Source: Myxococcota bacterium
GTDB lineage: Bacteria; Myxococcota_A; Polyangia; Fen-1088
DNA: 51,628 nt
NCBI GenBank assembly: GCA_025934105.1
Contig: JAICYS010000009.1
Location: forward strand, 1-51,628
Direction: 5' to 3'
The notes below the pieces were generated by a model that saw only the letters and a list, made by a program, of their open reading frames with translations, was not told the origin of the DNA and made no database searches. A program made the translations under genes and the position numbers. Below are positions 33,260 to 42,538 of the stretch, in pieces (within the stretch, counting starts at the first letter, position 1; every line of letters begins with the position of its first letter).

Positions 33260-34686
33260 GCCAGGACGGAACAGGCGGCAAGCGCCCGCGGGTGGTGATC
33301 GTCGGGGCCGGATTCGGCGGGCTGGAGGCGGCCAAGGATTTGGGCGGCAAGCCGGTCGACGTGACCGTGATCGACCGGTTGAACTACCACCTGTTCCAGC
33401 CGCTGCTCTATCAGGTGGCGCTGGCCGCGCTGGCGTCGACGGACGTCGCCTACCCGATTCGCTCCATCCTGCACCACCACGCGAACGTGGAGGTGTTGCT
33501 GGGCGAAGTGGCGGGCATCGACCTTGGCGGCCGGCGCGTGTGCCTGTCCGACGGAACGGCGCTGTCGTACGAGTACCTGGTCGTGGCGGCGGGCGCCGAG
33601 ACCAGCTACTTCGGCCACGACGACTGGGCCGCCGTGGCGCCGGGCCTGAAGGATCTCGACGACGCGCTGGAGATCCGGCGCCGCGTGCTGCTGGCACTGG
33701 AAGCGGCCGAACGCGAGGCCGATCCCGACCAGCGGCAGCGCCTGATGACCTTCGTGGTGGTCGGCGGCGGACCGACCGGGGTCGAGCTGGCGGGGGCCAT
33801 CGCCGACCTGTCGCGCGACATCCTGCACGCCGACTTTCATCGGGTCCGGCGCCAAGACTTGAAGGTGGTCTTGATCGAGGCGGCGCCACGCATCCTGACC
33901 GCCTTCGATCCGCCGCTGTCCAACAAGGCGCGCGCGCAACTTCAGGAACTGGGCGTGGACGTGCGCAGCGGCGTGCGCGTCGAGAACGTCGACGCCGCCG
34001 GCGTGCGGGTGGGCGGCCAGGTGATTCCCGCCGCGACGGTGCTGTGGAGCGCGGGCGTCCGCCCCAACCCGCTGGCCAAGGCGCTGGGCGTTCCGCTGGA
34101 TCGCAGCGGCCGCGTGCTGGTCGACGCCGACTGCTCGGTCCCCGGCCACCCCGAGGCGTTCGTCGTCGGCGACATGGCGGCGCTGACGCCGGAAGGAGCG
34201 AAGGCGCCGCTGCCCGGGATCAGCCCGGTCGCCATTCAGGAGGGGCGGGCCACCGCGCGCAACATCCTGGCCACCGTGCACGGCGAGCCGCGCGCGCCGT
34301 TCCATTACCTCGACAAGGGATTCATGGCGACGATCGGCCGGGCCCGGGCGGTCGCCCAGATTCGCAAGCTGCGCCTGTCCGGCCTGGTGGCCTGGCTGGC
34401 GTGGGCGCTGGTGCACCTCTGGTATCTGGTCGGCTTCCGGAACCGGCTGGTCGTGTTCCTGAACTGGATCTGGGCGTACCTGATCTCGAACCACGGCGCC
34501 CGCATCGTCATCGGGCGCCGGGCCGACAGCGCGGCCGACTCAGTGAATCGGGGCGAAGCGGTCGTCGGGGGCGGCGCTGGGTGCCTGCTCCCGGAGCTCG
34601 GCCATCGAGACGCGCAGGATGATGGCGTCGCCCGCCGCGTGAATGAGTCCGGTCGGCACGTCGATGGTCGGCCGGTTGAAAAATGA
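33256..34686 (+). CDS. ndh: Type II NADH dehydrogenase (NDH-2)
   Basis: A 476-residue flavoprotein with two Rossmann motifs (VVIVGAGFGGLEAA for FAD; FVVVGGGPTGVELAG for NADH). NDH-2 features include YHLFQPLLYQVAL, EAFVVGDMAAL and the membrane-binding LVHLWYLVGFRNRLVVFLNW. It passes electrons from NADH to the quinone pool without pumping protons; the menaquinone operon lies just upstream. The family normally ends soon after residue 420 (RIVIGRR). Here residues about 429-476 are a low-complexity tail read antisense through the PRC-barrel gene, 147 bp of overlap. The tail may be an artefact of a lost stop or a real extension. Confidence 0.92.
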   Translation: MSQDGTGGKRPRVVIVGAGFGGLEAAKDLGGKPVDVTVIDRLNYHLFQPLLYQVALAALASTDVAYPIRSILHHHANVEVLLGEVAGIDLGGRRVCLSDGTALSYEYLVVAAGAETSYFGHDDWAAVAPGLKDLDDALEIRRRVLLALEAAEREADPDQRQRLMTFVVVGGGPTGVELAGAIADLSRDILHADFHRVRRQDLKVVLIEAAPRILTAFDPPLSNKARAQLQELGVDVRSGVRVENVDAAGVRVGGQVIPAATVLWSAGVRPNPLAKALGVPLDRSGRVLVDADCSVPGHPEAFVVGDMAALTPEGAKAPLPGISPVAIQEGRATARNILATVHGEPRAPFHYLDKGFMATIGRARAVAQIRKLRLSGLVAWLAWALVHLWYLVGFRNRLVVFLNWIWAYLISNHGARIVIGRRADSAADSVNRGEAVVGGGAGCLLPELGHRDAQDDGVARRVNESGRHVDGRPVEK

Positions 34687-34851
34687 CCAGGTCAGCGCCA
34701 TCTCGCGCGCGGCGCGCCGCCGCACCGTGATGCGCAGCGTGTCGACCAGCCAGGTCTCCATGTCGACCAGCGGCGCCTTGATGTCGCCCAGCACCGTGCC
34801 GTTCGCGTCCAGCACCGGGCGTCCCGGCAACTCAGACAGTTTGAGGTGCAT
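34540..34851 (-). CDS. PRC-barrel domain protein
   Basis: A 103-residue small protein with the PRC-barrel pattern: MHLKLSELPGRPVLDANGTV, a GDIKAPLVDMETW stretch, then IILRVSMAEL. PRC-barrels occur in photosynthetic H-subunits, RimM and many small stress proteins. A purine-rich site (GGAAGGAAGGGGGACA) precedes the ATG. Its 3' half runs antisense to the end of ndh. The 263 bp between its start and the VWA gene hold no other feature that I can support. Confidence 0.75.
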   Translation of the reverse strand: MHLKLSELPGRPVLDANGTVLGDIKAPLVDMETWLVDTLRITVRRRAAREMALTWSFFNRPTIDVPTGLIHAAGDAIILRVSMAELREQAPSAAPDDRFAPIH

Positions 34852-35114
34852 GTCCCTGTCCCCCTTCCTTCCCGCTTCGTCTACAGGGACAAGCTAAGCC
34901 GGCCCTCAGGGCATTCAAGGATGCGCTGCGCCCCAGCTCGGCCGCGGCGCCACCGGCGTGGGATAGGGGCGCGCGCCATCGCCGCGCAGATCCGCCGAGG
35001 AGCGCCCCGGATTCTCCCCCCGGCGCTCGCGTCGGGCGAGGTGAATCTTGCCCGGCCCGTCGCCGCGCCGGCGGGGACGGAGCCCGCCGCGCGTCCCGGT
35101 CTCGATCCTCGGCG

Positions 35115-36218
35115 TCAGCGCTTCGGGGCCCAGGTCGACCCGCTGCTGCCTTCGGGCGGGCGTCCGGCGCGCGCCGCCGGGGCCGGCGGCTGGTCCGCCA
35201 TGCGCGCCTGGGCGACCTTGGGCGGCGGCGCCGGCCGCGGGTGATGCACGTCGAACGCCGGCTTCTGGTTCGGGTCGCAGTTCGGGCCGAAGCCGGTGGC
35301 GTTGAACCGATACGACAGCCGGCCGCTGGAGCCGGCGGCGATCGCTTCGATCTCGACCTCGTGCTCGCCTGCCCGCGACGGCGAGCAGTAAGACAAGAGG
35401 TAATACCGCCGGGAGGCCGCCTCGACGCGGGCGCCGATGTCGTCGAAGCCCTTCTTGATGTCGGCCGGGTTCTGCGACGCGAACGTCCCCGAGCGGCCGA
35501 TGCGCGCGAGCTGGCGGCGGTCGACCTCCTGCCCGACGCCGATGACGTAGGTTTCGAACCCGGCGTTGTCCAGCGCCCGGTCGACGTCCTCGGGCGAGGC
35601 GCGGTGGGCGCGGTCGGTGCCGTCGGTGAAGACCACCAGCGTCCCGAAGCGCAGGGGGACCGGTGCCCGATCCATCTGCTGGGTCAGGAGCCGCACCCCT
35701 TCGATGACCGCGCCGTTCAGGTTCGTCGACGGGTCGCGGGGCCGGCGCATCCCCAGGGCGCCGATGCCGCCGCGGACGTTGCCGCCAAAGCCGACCACCT
35801 GGGTCAGGTGGGGGCTGCCGTCGAACGTGTAGACCGCCACCTTCTGATAGGGGCCGACCCGCTCGCCGAACGAGGACGCCGCCTCGATCAAGGCCGGCAT
35901 GTCGCCCGAATCGACCACGCTGCCGCTCATGTCGATCAGCAGCAGGGTGTAGTGAATCGCGGCCACCTCCGGCTGCAAGATGGTCTGCTTGCTCTCGAGG
36001 ATCGAGACCGGCTGCTGGTCTTCGTAGATCCGGAAGTCCTGCGGCGTGAGGTTCGCGACCGGCGCCCCGTTGTGCGTCTCGACGGTGAAGTAGACGGCCA
36101 CGTTCGAAGGCTTGCGCACGGACGCGTCCACCATCTGAAGCCGGAGGCCACACCCGGCGCCGACCGTAGCCATGGACACGAACAACAAGGACCAGGCGGT
36201 GCGCATGCGCACCGCCAT
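35115..36218 (-). CDS. VWA-domain lipoprotein
   Basis: A 367-residue protein with a lipoprotein signal (SLLFVSMATVGAGC) and a von Willebrand A domain (about 90-280) with an intact MIDAS: DMSGS, a mid-domain Thr/Ser region and VVFTDGTDRAH. Between them lies a short beta domain (FRIYEDQQPVSILESKQTI) typical of VWFA-related bacterial lipoproteins. The C-terminal 60 residues are Pro/Ala-rich and disordered. It probably binds a protein partner through a divalent metal at the outer membrane. ATG 36218 or 36206 may be used; neither has a clear ribosome-binding site. Confidence 0.85.
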   Translation of the reverse strand: MAVRMRTAWSLLFVSMATVGAGCGLRLQMVDASVRKPSNVAVYFTVETHNGAPVANLTPQDFRIYEDQQPVSILESKQTILQPEVAAIHYTLLLIDMSGSVVDSGDMPALIEAASSFGERVGPYQKVAVYTFDGSPHLTQVVGFGGNVRGGIGALGMRRPRDPSTNLNGAVIEGVRLLTQQMDRAPVPLRFGTLVVFTDGTDRAHRASPEDVDRALDNAGFETYVIGVGQEVDRRQLARIGRSGTFASQNPADIKKGFDDIGARVEAASRRYYLLSYCSPSRAGEHEVEIEAIAAGSSGRLSYRFNATGFGPNCDPNQKPAFDVHHPRPAPPPKVAQARMADQPPAPAARAGRPPEGSSGSTWAPKR

Positions 36219-36316
36219 ACCACGAAACCGGAAACGGAATTAAGCTTCCAGGGTTTGCTGCCGAGAGTCATGATCGCCTGAGTTCTCGGAATCGGAGCCG
36301 CCTTTCCGGAAACGCC

Positions 36317-37999
36317 ATGAACCGAACCTCCACGCTCGCCGGGACCTTGGTGTTGGCGGCCGCCCTGACCGGGGGAGGCGCGCGGGCCGCCATCATCGCC
36401 GCCGACAAGCTCCCCGAATCGCCGCTGCCGCTGCCGGCGGCCGGTCCCGAGGCCAGCTATCTGAAGGAGGTGCACGCCGCCATCCACCGGCGGTTCACCG
36501 AGAACTTCCTGCGGCTCATCGGTGAAAAGCTGGAGCTGACCAACCCGCTCAACGTCCCCACGCTGGAGGCCGAGGTCGACCTGGTCATCTCGGGCGACGG
36601 GCAGCTGCTGTCGTCGCAGGTCACGAAGTCGTCGGGATTCCCCGGCTTCGACGACGCCATCCTCGAGATCGTGCGCGACGTGGTCCCCTACCCGACCGCC
36701 CCGTTCGAGGTGCGGTCGGACGACGGCACCACCCACCTGCACTGGGTGTTCGCGCGCGACCAGCGCCGCGATTCGGGCGTCAGCGTGCGCCGCACGTTCG
36801 ATCCGATCGTGACCGCGCTGCCGCGCCTGCTCCAGCAGGGGCGTCGCGGCGAGGCGCTGAACCGGATCGCCTTTTCGCGCACCCGGGGCGAGCACATCGG
36901 CGAGCAGTTCACGATGCTGGCGCTGGATTGGTTGAAGGCGTCGCTGCACCAGCCATACACCACCGTGCGCATCGCCAAGCTGCTGGGCGACCGCGGCGAC
37001 CGCGAAGCGATCAGCTGGTTGAAGTCGTCGCTGCAGCGCCCCGAGCTGGCCGGCGCGGCCGGCGCGGCGCTGACGGCGCTCAAGGTCCCGGTCTGCCCGC
37101 TGGTCAAGGACATGCTGGAGGGGACGAACCCCGCCGATCAGTCGAACGCAGCCGCGGCGCTGGCGACCGCGGGCGAGCCGGCCTGCCTGAATGGGCTCGT
37201 GAAGCTGCTCTCGACGGGGAAGGCCGCGCCCGACGCGCGCGCCTCGGCGGCGACGGCGCTGGGCGCCATCGACGATCCCGCGGCCACCAAGGCGCTGAAA
37301 GCCGCGATGGACGACAAAAAGCCCGAGGTCAAGGCGGCGGCCCTGCTGGCGCAGGTGCGCCCGGGCGCCGGGCGGGCCAAGGTGTTCCTGGTCGAGCCGT
37401 TCCTGCGCGACCCGTCGCCGCTGCTGCGCGCCGCCGCCGCCGCCGGCGTGGTGCGCGCCGGTGGCGACGCCAACCTGGCGGACCTTTACGTGCTCTTCAA
37501 AGAGAACGACCCGCGCCCGCCGATGGCCGCGCTGAAAGAGCTGGAGCGCCTGCAGACCGAGGACTCGACCCACCTCATCGCCAAGCTGATGCACCGCCCC
37601 CAGCCGGACGTACAGCGCCTGGCGGCCGACATCCTGATCCGGCGGGGCGCGCGGGACGCCTTCTCGTCGTTCAAGAGCTTCCTCGAGCCGAACGCCGATC
37701 CCGTCATGCGCGGGCGCGCGCTGGTGGCGGCCGACGACGCGCAATTCGCCGCCGCGAAGGCCGATCCCCGCCTGGGCATCTGGGTGTTCCGCGCGCTGCT
37801 GTTCCGCGGCCAGCCCGACGAGGCCGCCGACTGGTTCGTCGCGCACGGCGCCAAGCTGTCACCGGCCGAGGCCGCCGACGCCATGGCCGACTGGGTCACC
37901 TACGCGCCCGCCATGCGCGTCAACGCCCAGCCCGTGGCCACCGCGCCGAATCCGGCCCTGGGCGCCGCGGCCGCCCCGACCGCGCCGGCCGCCCACTGA
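36317..37999 (+). CDS. Periplasmic TonB-C-terminal-like and HEAT-repeat protein
   Basis: A 560-residue protein with a signal peptide (TLVLAAALTGGGARA). A TonB C-terminal-like domain (about 50-150: YLKEVHAAIHRRFTENFL, LEAEVDLVISGDGQLLSSQV, YPTAPFEV) is followed by HEAT-like helical repeats (about 165-510) and an Ala/Pro-rich tail. It lacks the transmembrane anchor and Pro-rich spacer that transducing TonB proteins have, so it is more likely a periplasmic adaptor. It is divergent from the VWA lipoprotein across a 98-bp gap, which suggests a functional link. Confidence 0.77.
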   Translation: MNRTSTLAGTLVLAAALTGGGARAAIIAADKLPESPLPLPAAGPEASYLKEVHAAIHRRFTENFLRLIGEKLELTNPLNVPTLEAEVDLVISGDGQLLSSQVTKSSGFPGFDDAILEIVRDVVPYPTAPFEVRSDDGTTHLHWVFARDQRRDSGVSVRRTFDPIVTALPRLLQQGRRGEALNRIAFSRTRGEHIGEQFTMLALDWLKASLHQPYTTVRIAKLLGDRGDREAISWLKSSLQRPELAGAAGAALTALKVPVCPLVKDMLEGTNPADQSNAAAALATAGEPACLNGLVKLLSTGKAAPDARASAATALGAIDDPAATKALKAAMDDKKPEVKAAALLAQVRPGAGRAKVFLVEPFLRDPSPLLRAAAAAGVVRAGGDANLADLYVLFKENDPRPPMAALKELERLQTEDSTHLIAKLMHRPQPDVQRLAADILIRRGARDAFSSFKSFLEPNADPVMRGRALVAADDAQFAAAKADPRLGIWVFRALLFRGQPDEAADWFVAHGAKLSPAEAADAMADWVTYAPAMRVNAQPVATAPNPALGAAAAPTAPAAH

Positions 38000-38182
38000 G
38001 CGCCGGGCGCGCCGGGCCGTTCCCGTTGCACTCTCCGCTCCGGCCGACGAGCCGGCCCGCTGGCTGCGGCTCGCGTGCGCTTGCCGCCCTCGCCGACGCC
38101 CCGTCGACTTCGGTCTGCTTCTGGGCCCGGCCTCGCCCTGCACCCGGCTCGTCGCCGGCCGCTCGACCGAACGGCAGAGGCG

Positions 38183-39391
38183 CTACCGGCGGCTGGTGGC
38201 GTCGGGCCGAAGCTGGCTGACCGCGCGGCGCAGGAACGAGCTGGTCCGGGCCGCCAGCGCGTCCCACGAGCAGGGCGCCAGCCGGTCGGCAAGCTCGGCG
38301 GCCGGCAGGCGAGAGGGTGACGCCAGCGCCTGCGCCGTCACACCCGCCAGACTCTCCGCGGTGGGCTCGGCGACCCGCAGGCTGCGAAGATCGAAAGCGG
38401 CCAGGCTGCGGAGCCTGGGAGCCATCACCACGTCAGTTCCGGCGGCCAGCCCCTCGTAGATCTTCAGCGGCGACGCGTTGTGGAAATAGTCGACGTCCTC
38501 GCCCGGGTACCAGGTGACGTCGCTGGCCACGAACAGGTCCAGCGCCGTCTCGTAGCTGACGGGGCCGAGCCAGTTCACGGAGCCGGGCAGCTCGCGCGCC
38601 AAGCCCTCGATGACCTGGCTGAGTGGGCCGCGGCCGGCGGCGACGAACACGAACTGCGGGACCGTGCGGGCCAGCAGCCGCACCGACTCCGCCCAGTAGA
38701 GGCTGCGCGCCGCCGTGAGCCCGACCAGCGAGACGACCTTGCGTCCTTGCCACCCGAGGCGCGTGCGGATCTCGTCGCGCCGCGTCCCCAGCTGGATCAG
38801 CCGCTCCAGCTCGACGCCGTTCGGGATCACCTCGGTCGGCCGGTGCCAAGGCGCGGCGACGGTCGCCAGCGGCCGGCTGACCGTCAGCAACGCCTCGCTC
38901 CAGTCGAGGTAGGCGATGTCCGGACCGCCCCAGTGCGGATCGGCCCAATCCCCGCCGTCCAGGTAGTCGAACACGCGCACCGCGCGCGTGCGCGGGGGAA
39001 ACCCCATCGAAGTCCAGCTGGGGCCGACCACGAAAACGTCCGCCGAGACCCGGCGCTCGAGCAGCCGGATGGCCGTCCGGAAGAGCGGCTGGTTGACCGA
39101 GGGCCACCAAGATTTCCAGCCCGGGGGACGCGGCAGCTTGGGCAGCACCCAGGTCCGCAGGCCCTGGAACTCCGTCTGCCGGAAGGTGAGCCGCCGCCAG
39201 ACCGCCCGCCCGACCGACTCTCCGTCCTCCCAAGTCACCACGTCGACGTCGTGCTCGCGCGCCAGACGCGGCAGCAGATACGCGTCGCGCGTGGTCCGTC
39301 CCGGCATGAGCGGCGAATGTCGAACCCACAAGATGCGCAGCCGCCGTTTGCCGTCGGCCGGATCGTTCGGCTGGCTGAGCCCGTCGGCCAC
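38183..39391 (-). CDS. Glycosyltransferase, GT-B fold
   Basis: A protein of about 402 residues with a GT-B architecture: RILWVRHSPLMPGRTTRDAYLL, the linker region VIPNGVELERL, KVVSLVGLTAARSLYWAE, then DVTWYPGEDVDYFHNASPLK and KIYEGLAAGTDVV. It is close to GT4 enzymes; acceptor and donor are unknown. The start is GTG 39391, chosen because it lies 8 bp after the wecB stop and follows GAGGGG; a longer reading to 39463 overlaps wecB. It probably acts with the epimerase upstream on a cell-surface glycan. Confidence 0.83.
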   Translation of the reverse strand: MADGLSQPNDPADGKRRLRILWVRHSPLMPGRTTRDAYLLPRLAREHDVDVVTWEDGESVGRAVWRRLTFRQTEFQGLRTWVLPKLPRPPGWKSWWPSVNQPLFRTAIRLLERRVSADVFVVGPSWTSMGFPPRTRAVRVFDYLDGGDWADPHWGGPDIAYLDWSEALLTVSRPLATVAAPWHRPTEVIPNGVELERLIQLGTRRDEIRTRLGWQGRKVVSLVGLTAARSLYWAESVRLLARTVPQFVFVAAGRGPLSQVIEGLARELPGSVNWLGPVSYETALDLFVASDVTWYPGEDVDYFHNASPLKIYEGLAAGTDVVMAPRLRSLAAFDLRSLRVAEPTAESLAGVTAQALASPSRLPAAELADRLAPCSWDALAARTSSFLRRAVSQLRPDATSRR

Positions 39392-39398
39392 GATCAGC

Positions 39399-40547
39399 TC
39401 ACCCCTCACCCACCAGATCGCGGCGGAGTCGGGCCACGATCCGTTCGGCCGCGTGCCCGTCACCGAACGGGTTGCGGGCGTTCGCCATGGCCGCGTACGC
39501 GGAGGGATCGTCGTGAAGCCGGGCCACGGCCTCGACGATCCGGCTGGTCGAGGTTCCGACCAGCATGGCGGTCCCCGCGGCGATGGGCTCGGGCCGCTCG
39601 GTCACGTCGCGCATGACCAGCACCGGCTTGCCCAGGCCGGGCGCCTCTTCCTGCAACCCACCCGAGTCGGTGAGCACGACCCACGCGCCCGCCAGCAGCG
39701 GAACGAAGCTGCCGTAGGGCAGCGGGTGGCAGAGATGGATGCGCGGGTGCCCGCCCAGCAACCGTTCGGCCGGCCCGCGGACATTGGGGTTCGGGTGGAC
39801 GGGGTAGACGATGCGGACGTCGGAAAATCGCTCCGCGATCTGGCGCAGGGCCGCGCAGATCGAGGCCACGCCGTCGCCGAAGTTTTCGCGCCGGTGGGCG
39901 GTCACCAGCAGCAGCCGCTCGCCCGGTCCAGCGGCGAGCTCGGCGGGCGCGGCGGCCAGCCGCTCGGCGGTCACCTGCCGGAGCGCATCGATCGACGTGT
40001 TGCCGGTGACGTCGATGGCCGCCTCCGGCACGCCCGCCGCCAGCAGGTTCGCGCGCGCGACCGTGGTCGGCGCGAAGTGCCAGCGCGCGAGGCAGGTGAT
40101 CACGCGCCGGTTCATCTCCTCGGGAAACGGAGCGTACAGATCGTCGGTGCGCAGCCCCGCCTCGACGTGGGCGACCGGGAGCTTCTGGTAGAACGCGGCC
40201 AGCGCGCCCACCATGGCGCTGGTCGTGTCCCCTTGCACGACGACGGCGTCGGGCCGCACCCGGTGGATCACCTCCGTCACCGCGGTCAGCGCGCGGGCGG
40301 TGAGATCGGCCAGCGGTTGATCGGGCCGCATGAGGCGCAGATCGAACTGCGGCCGCACCTCGAACAGGGCGTGGACCTCGTCCAGCAGCTCGCGGTGCTG
40401 GCCGGTCGCGCAGATGAGCCCCTCGAGGGCGCCCGCGTTTTCCGGCGCTTGGAGCTGCCGGATCACCGGCGCCAGCTTGATGGCCTCGGGCCGGGTTCCG
40501 TAGACGAGGAGAACGCGCTTGGGCGCTGCCGTCTGCGCCGTCGTCAT
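39399..40547 (-). CDS. wecB: Non-hydrolysing UDP-GlcNAc 2-epimerase
   Basis: A 382-residue WecB/MnaA-family enzyme: LLVYGTRPEAIKLAPVI, VVVQGDTTSAMVGAL, VAHVEAGLRTDDLYAPFPEE, VTAHRRENFG, then VVLTDSGGLQEEAP and GKPVLVMRDVTERPE, which carry the family's acidic and His catalytic residues. It interconverts UDP-GlcNAc and UDP-ManNAc for surface polysaccharide. ATG 40547 is preferred over 40631 because the added residues do not resemble the family. It heads a two-gene unit with the glycosyltransferase. Confidence 0.93.
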   Translation of the reverse strand: MTTAQTAAPKRVLLVYGTRPEAIKLAPVIRQLQAPENAGALEGLICATGQHRELLDEVHALFEVRPQFDLRLMRPDQPLADLTARALTAVTEVIHRVRPDAVVVQGDTTSAMVGALAAFYQKLPVAHVEAGLRTDDLYAPFPEEMNRRVITCLARWHFAPTTVARANLLAAGVPEAAIDVTGNTSIDALRQVTAERLAAAPAELAAGPGERLLLVTAHRRENFGDGVASICAALRQIAERFSDVRIVYPVHPNPNVRGPAERLLGGHPRIHLCHPLPYGSFVPLLAGAWVVLTDSGGLQEEAPGLGKPVLVMRDVTERPEPIAAGTAMLVGTSTSRIVEAVARLHDDPSAYAAMANARNPFGDGHAAERIVARLRRDLVGEG

Positions 40548-40664
40548 CGCCGCGCCGGTCGTCTCTGCGTGGTCATCGGGAGGGTGGCCAGAGCGGGTGT
40601 GGTTTCTGGCTGATAAAGCCAGCTTCGTCAAGCCCCTCGGGCTGGCCGGGGCTGGCGGGGCCCG

Positions 40665-42188
40665 CTACGCGGGCGTCACCTGCGTGATCGGGACGGCGGT
40701 CTTGTCGGCCAGGGCCTTGCCGTTGGTGGCGATCAGCTTCCGATACCAATCGAACGAATCCTTGGGGACCCGCTTTTGCGTCTGGAAGTCGACGTACACC
40801 AGGCCGAAGCGCTGCTTGTACCCGTCGGCCCACTCGAAGTTGTCCAGCAGGGCCCAGGCGTAGTAGCCGTTCACCGGCACGCCGTCCTTGATGGCGCGCC
40901 CCAGCTCGGCCAGGTAGCGGTGCATGAAGTCGATGCGCTGCGGGTCGTGCACCTTGCCGTCGAGAAATAGCTGGTCGCGCGTGGCGAGGCCGTTCTCGGT
41001 GATGGCCAGCGGCAGCTTGTACCGGTCGTACATGAAGCGGGGGCCCCAGTACATGCAGGCCGGCGTGATCGGCTCCCAGTCCGAGCCGGCGCGCGGGAAG
41101 CCGGGCGGCACCGGAAGCGTCTCGGGCTTGCCGTCGGCGCCCCGCCGCACCGTCGCCGCCTTGTAGATGTTGAGGCCCAGCCAGTCCAGCGGCTGCTTCA
41201 TCTCGTCGAGGTCGGCCGGCTTGAACTTGGGCATGTCCTTGCCCGCCAGCTCGACGCCGTCGCTGGGATAGCGCCCCAGCAGCACCGGGTCCATCCACCA
41301 GGTGTTGTTCCATTCGCCGCGGTAGCCGACCGTGAAGATGGAGGTCCGCGCCGCCTCGACGTCCTCGGGCCTGTCCGTCGCCGGCTGCGTGACCTGCGCA
41401 GCGACCACGTAGCCGATCTTGGTCGCCTTCGGATCGCGCGCCCGCGCCCGCAGCACCTGCACCGCCTTGGCGTGCGCGCGCATGCCGTTGTGCGCGGCGG
41501 TCAGGTACTGGCCGAAGTGCAGCTTGTCGCCCGGCGCGTGAACGCCTTCCAAGAGGGCCATCCCGATGAAGCACTGCGGCTCGTTCTGCGTCGCCCACAC
41601 CTTGACGCGGTCGCTGAACTTGTCGGCCAGCAGGCTGGTGTACTCCGCGAACCACTGGGCCGAGTCGCGGTTGAGCCACCCCCCCTTCTTGTACAAGGCC
41701 TGCGGATAGTCCCAGTGGAAGATGGTGCACATCGGCTCGATGCCGGCCTTCTGCAGCTCGTCGAGCAGCCGGCTGTAAAAATCGAGCCCCTTCGGGTTCG
41801 AGGCGCCGATTCCCTCGGGCAGCACGCGCGGCCAGGAGACGCTGAAGCGGTACGACTTCACGCCCAGCGCCTTCATCAGCGCGACGTCCTCTTTGAAGCG
41901 GTGGTAGTGGTCGCAGGCCACGTCGCCGGTGTCGCCGTCGAAGATGACGCCCTTCTTCTTGCAGAAGACGTCCCACACCGAGAGGCCCTTGCCGTCCTCG
42001 TAGGCCGCGCCTTCGACCTGGTAGGACGCCAGGGCGACCCCCCAGGCGAAGTCCTTCGGGAACAGCCCGCCCGACTTGCCGGCGCCGCCGGCCTTCGTGG
42101 TCCTGGCCGCCGCGCCCGCGGCTGCCGCCAGCGCCGCCGCGCCTGCCGAAGCCCCCAGGAAGTGCCGCCTGCTCAGACGCTCACTCAT
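40665..42188 (-). CDS. Tat-exported GH1 beta-glucosidase
   Basis: A 507-residue glycoside hydrolase family 1 enzyme. A twin-arginine signal (SRRHFLGASAGAAAL) precedes the (beta/alpha)8 barrel, which has FAWGVALASYQVEGA, the acid/base Glu203 in TQNEP and the nucleophile Glu398 in LAITENG. It should hydrolyse beta-glucosides or related disaccharides in the periplasm. Export of a folded GH1 enzyme by Tat is less common than cytosolic location. It appears to be a single gene. Confidence 0.94.
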   Translation of the reverse strand: MSERLSRRHFLGASAGAAALAAAAGAAARTTKAGGAGKSGGLFPKDFAWGVALASYQVEGAAYEDGKGLSVWDVFCKKKGVIFDGDTGDVACDHYHRFKEDVALMKALGVKSYRFSVSWPRVLPEGIGASNPKGLDFYSRLLDELQKAGIEPMCTIFHWDYPQALYKKGGWLNRDSAQWFAEYTSLLADKFSDRVKVWATQNEPQCFIGMALLEGVHAPGDKLHFGQYLTAAHNGMRAHAKAVQVLRARARDPKATKIGYVVAAQVTQPATDRPEDVEAARTSIFTVGYRGEWNNTWWMDPVLLGRYPSDGVELAGKDMPKFKPADLDEMKQPLDWLGLNIYKAATVRRGADGKPETLPVPPGFPRAGSDWEPITPACMYWGPRFMYDRYKLPLAITENGLATRDQLFLDGKVHDPQRIDFMHRYLAELGRAIKDGVPVNGYYAWALLDNFEWADGYKQRFGLVYVDFQTQKRVPKDSFDWYRKLIATNGKALADKTAVPITQVTPA

Positions 42189-42300
42189 GCTCGCCTCTCG
42201 TGGTCATCAGGTTGCCCCGACTATTAAGAGTCGCGGCACGCTGCAACCGGTCAGGTTTCTCCCGATCTCGGCGGTGCGTCAAGAGGCGAGTGAGAAGCTC

Positions 42301-42318
42301 GGGGTGAGGACTCACCCC
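42301..42318 (-). terminator. Hairpin after tRNA-Lys
   Basis: A perfect 7-bp inverted repeat (GGGGTGA/TCACCCC) around a 4-nt loop begins 9 nt after the mature 3' end of tRNA-Lys on the minus strand. No T-tract follows, so it may end transcription weakly or mark a processing site. Confidence 0.42.
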
Positions 42319-42326
42319 TTGAGAGG

Positions 42327-42399
42327 TGGGCGCAGAAGGAATCGAACCTTCAACAAACGGATTAAGAGTCCGCTGCTCTACCAATTGAGCTATGCGCCC
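42327..42399 (-). tRNA. tRNA-Lys (anticodon CTT)
   Basis: A 73-nt cloverleaf on the minus strand: acceptor GGGCGCA/TGCGCCC, D-arm AGCTCAATTGGTAGAGCA, anticodon arm GCGGA-CTCTTAA-TCCGT (anticodon CTT), T-arm with GGTTCGATTCC. Discriminator A; CCA is not encoded. It reads AAG. TTGACG at 42443-42448 (minus strand) is a possible -35, but no good -10 accompanies it. Confidence 0.96.
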
Positions 42400-42538
42400 G
42401 GAACTGAAGCGGTGCAGCTACTTACGTCATCCCGCACGCCTTCGTCAACCCCTTTCAGCCCCTCCGTCCCGCCCGGGGCGGGCGGCCCAGCGGGCTGCCC
42501 CGCGCCATCCGCGGCGCTGGCGGATTGCCCGGCGCCGC

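Noticed and set aside
34846-35244. 132-codon plus-strand frame between the PRC-barrel and VWA genes
   Set aside because: Arg/Ala/Gly-rich translation without motifs, overlapping the end of the VWA lipoprotein.
39399-40547. UDP-GlcNAc 2-epimerase as the Pel precursor epimerase (PelX)
   Set aside because: Its motifs are those of WecB/MnaA C2-epimerases, not the short-chain dehydrogenase type C4-epimerase PelX, and it is nearly 20 kb from the pel operon.
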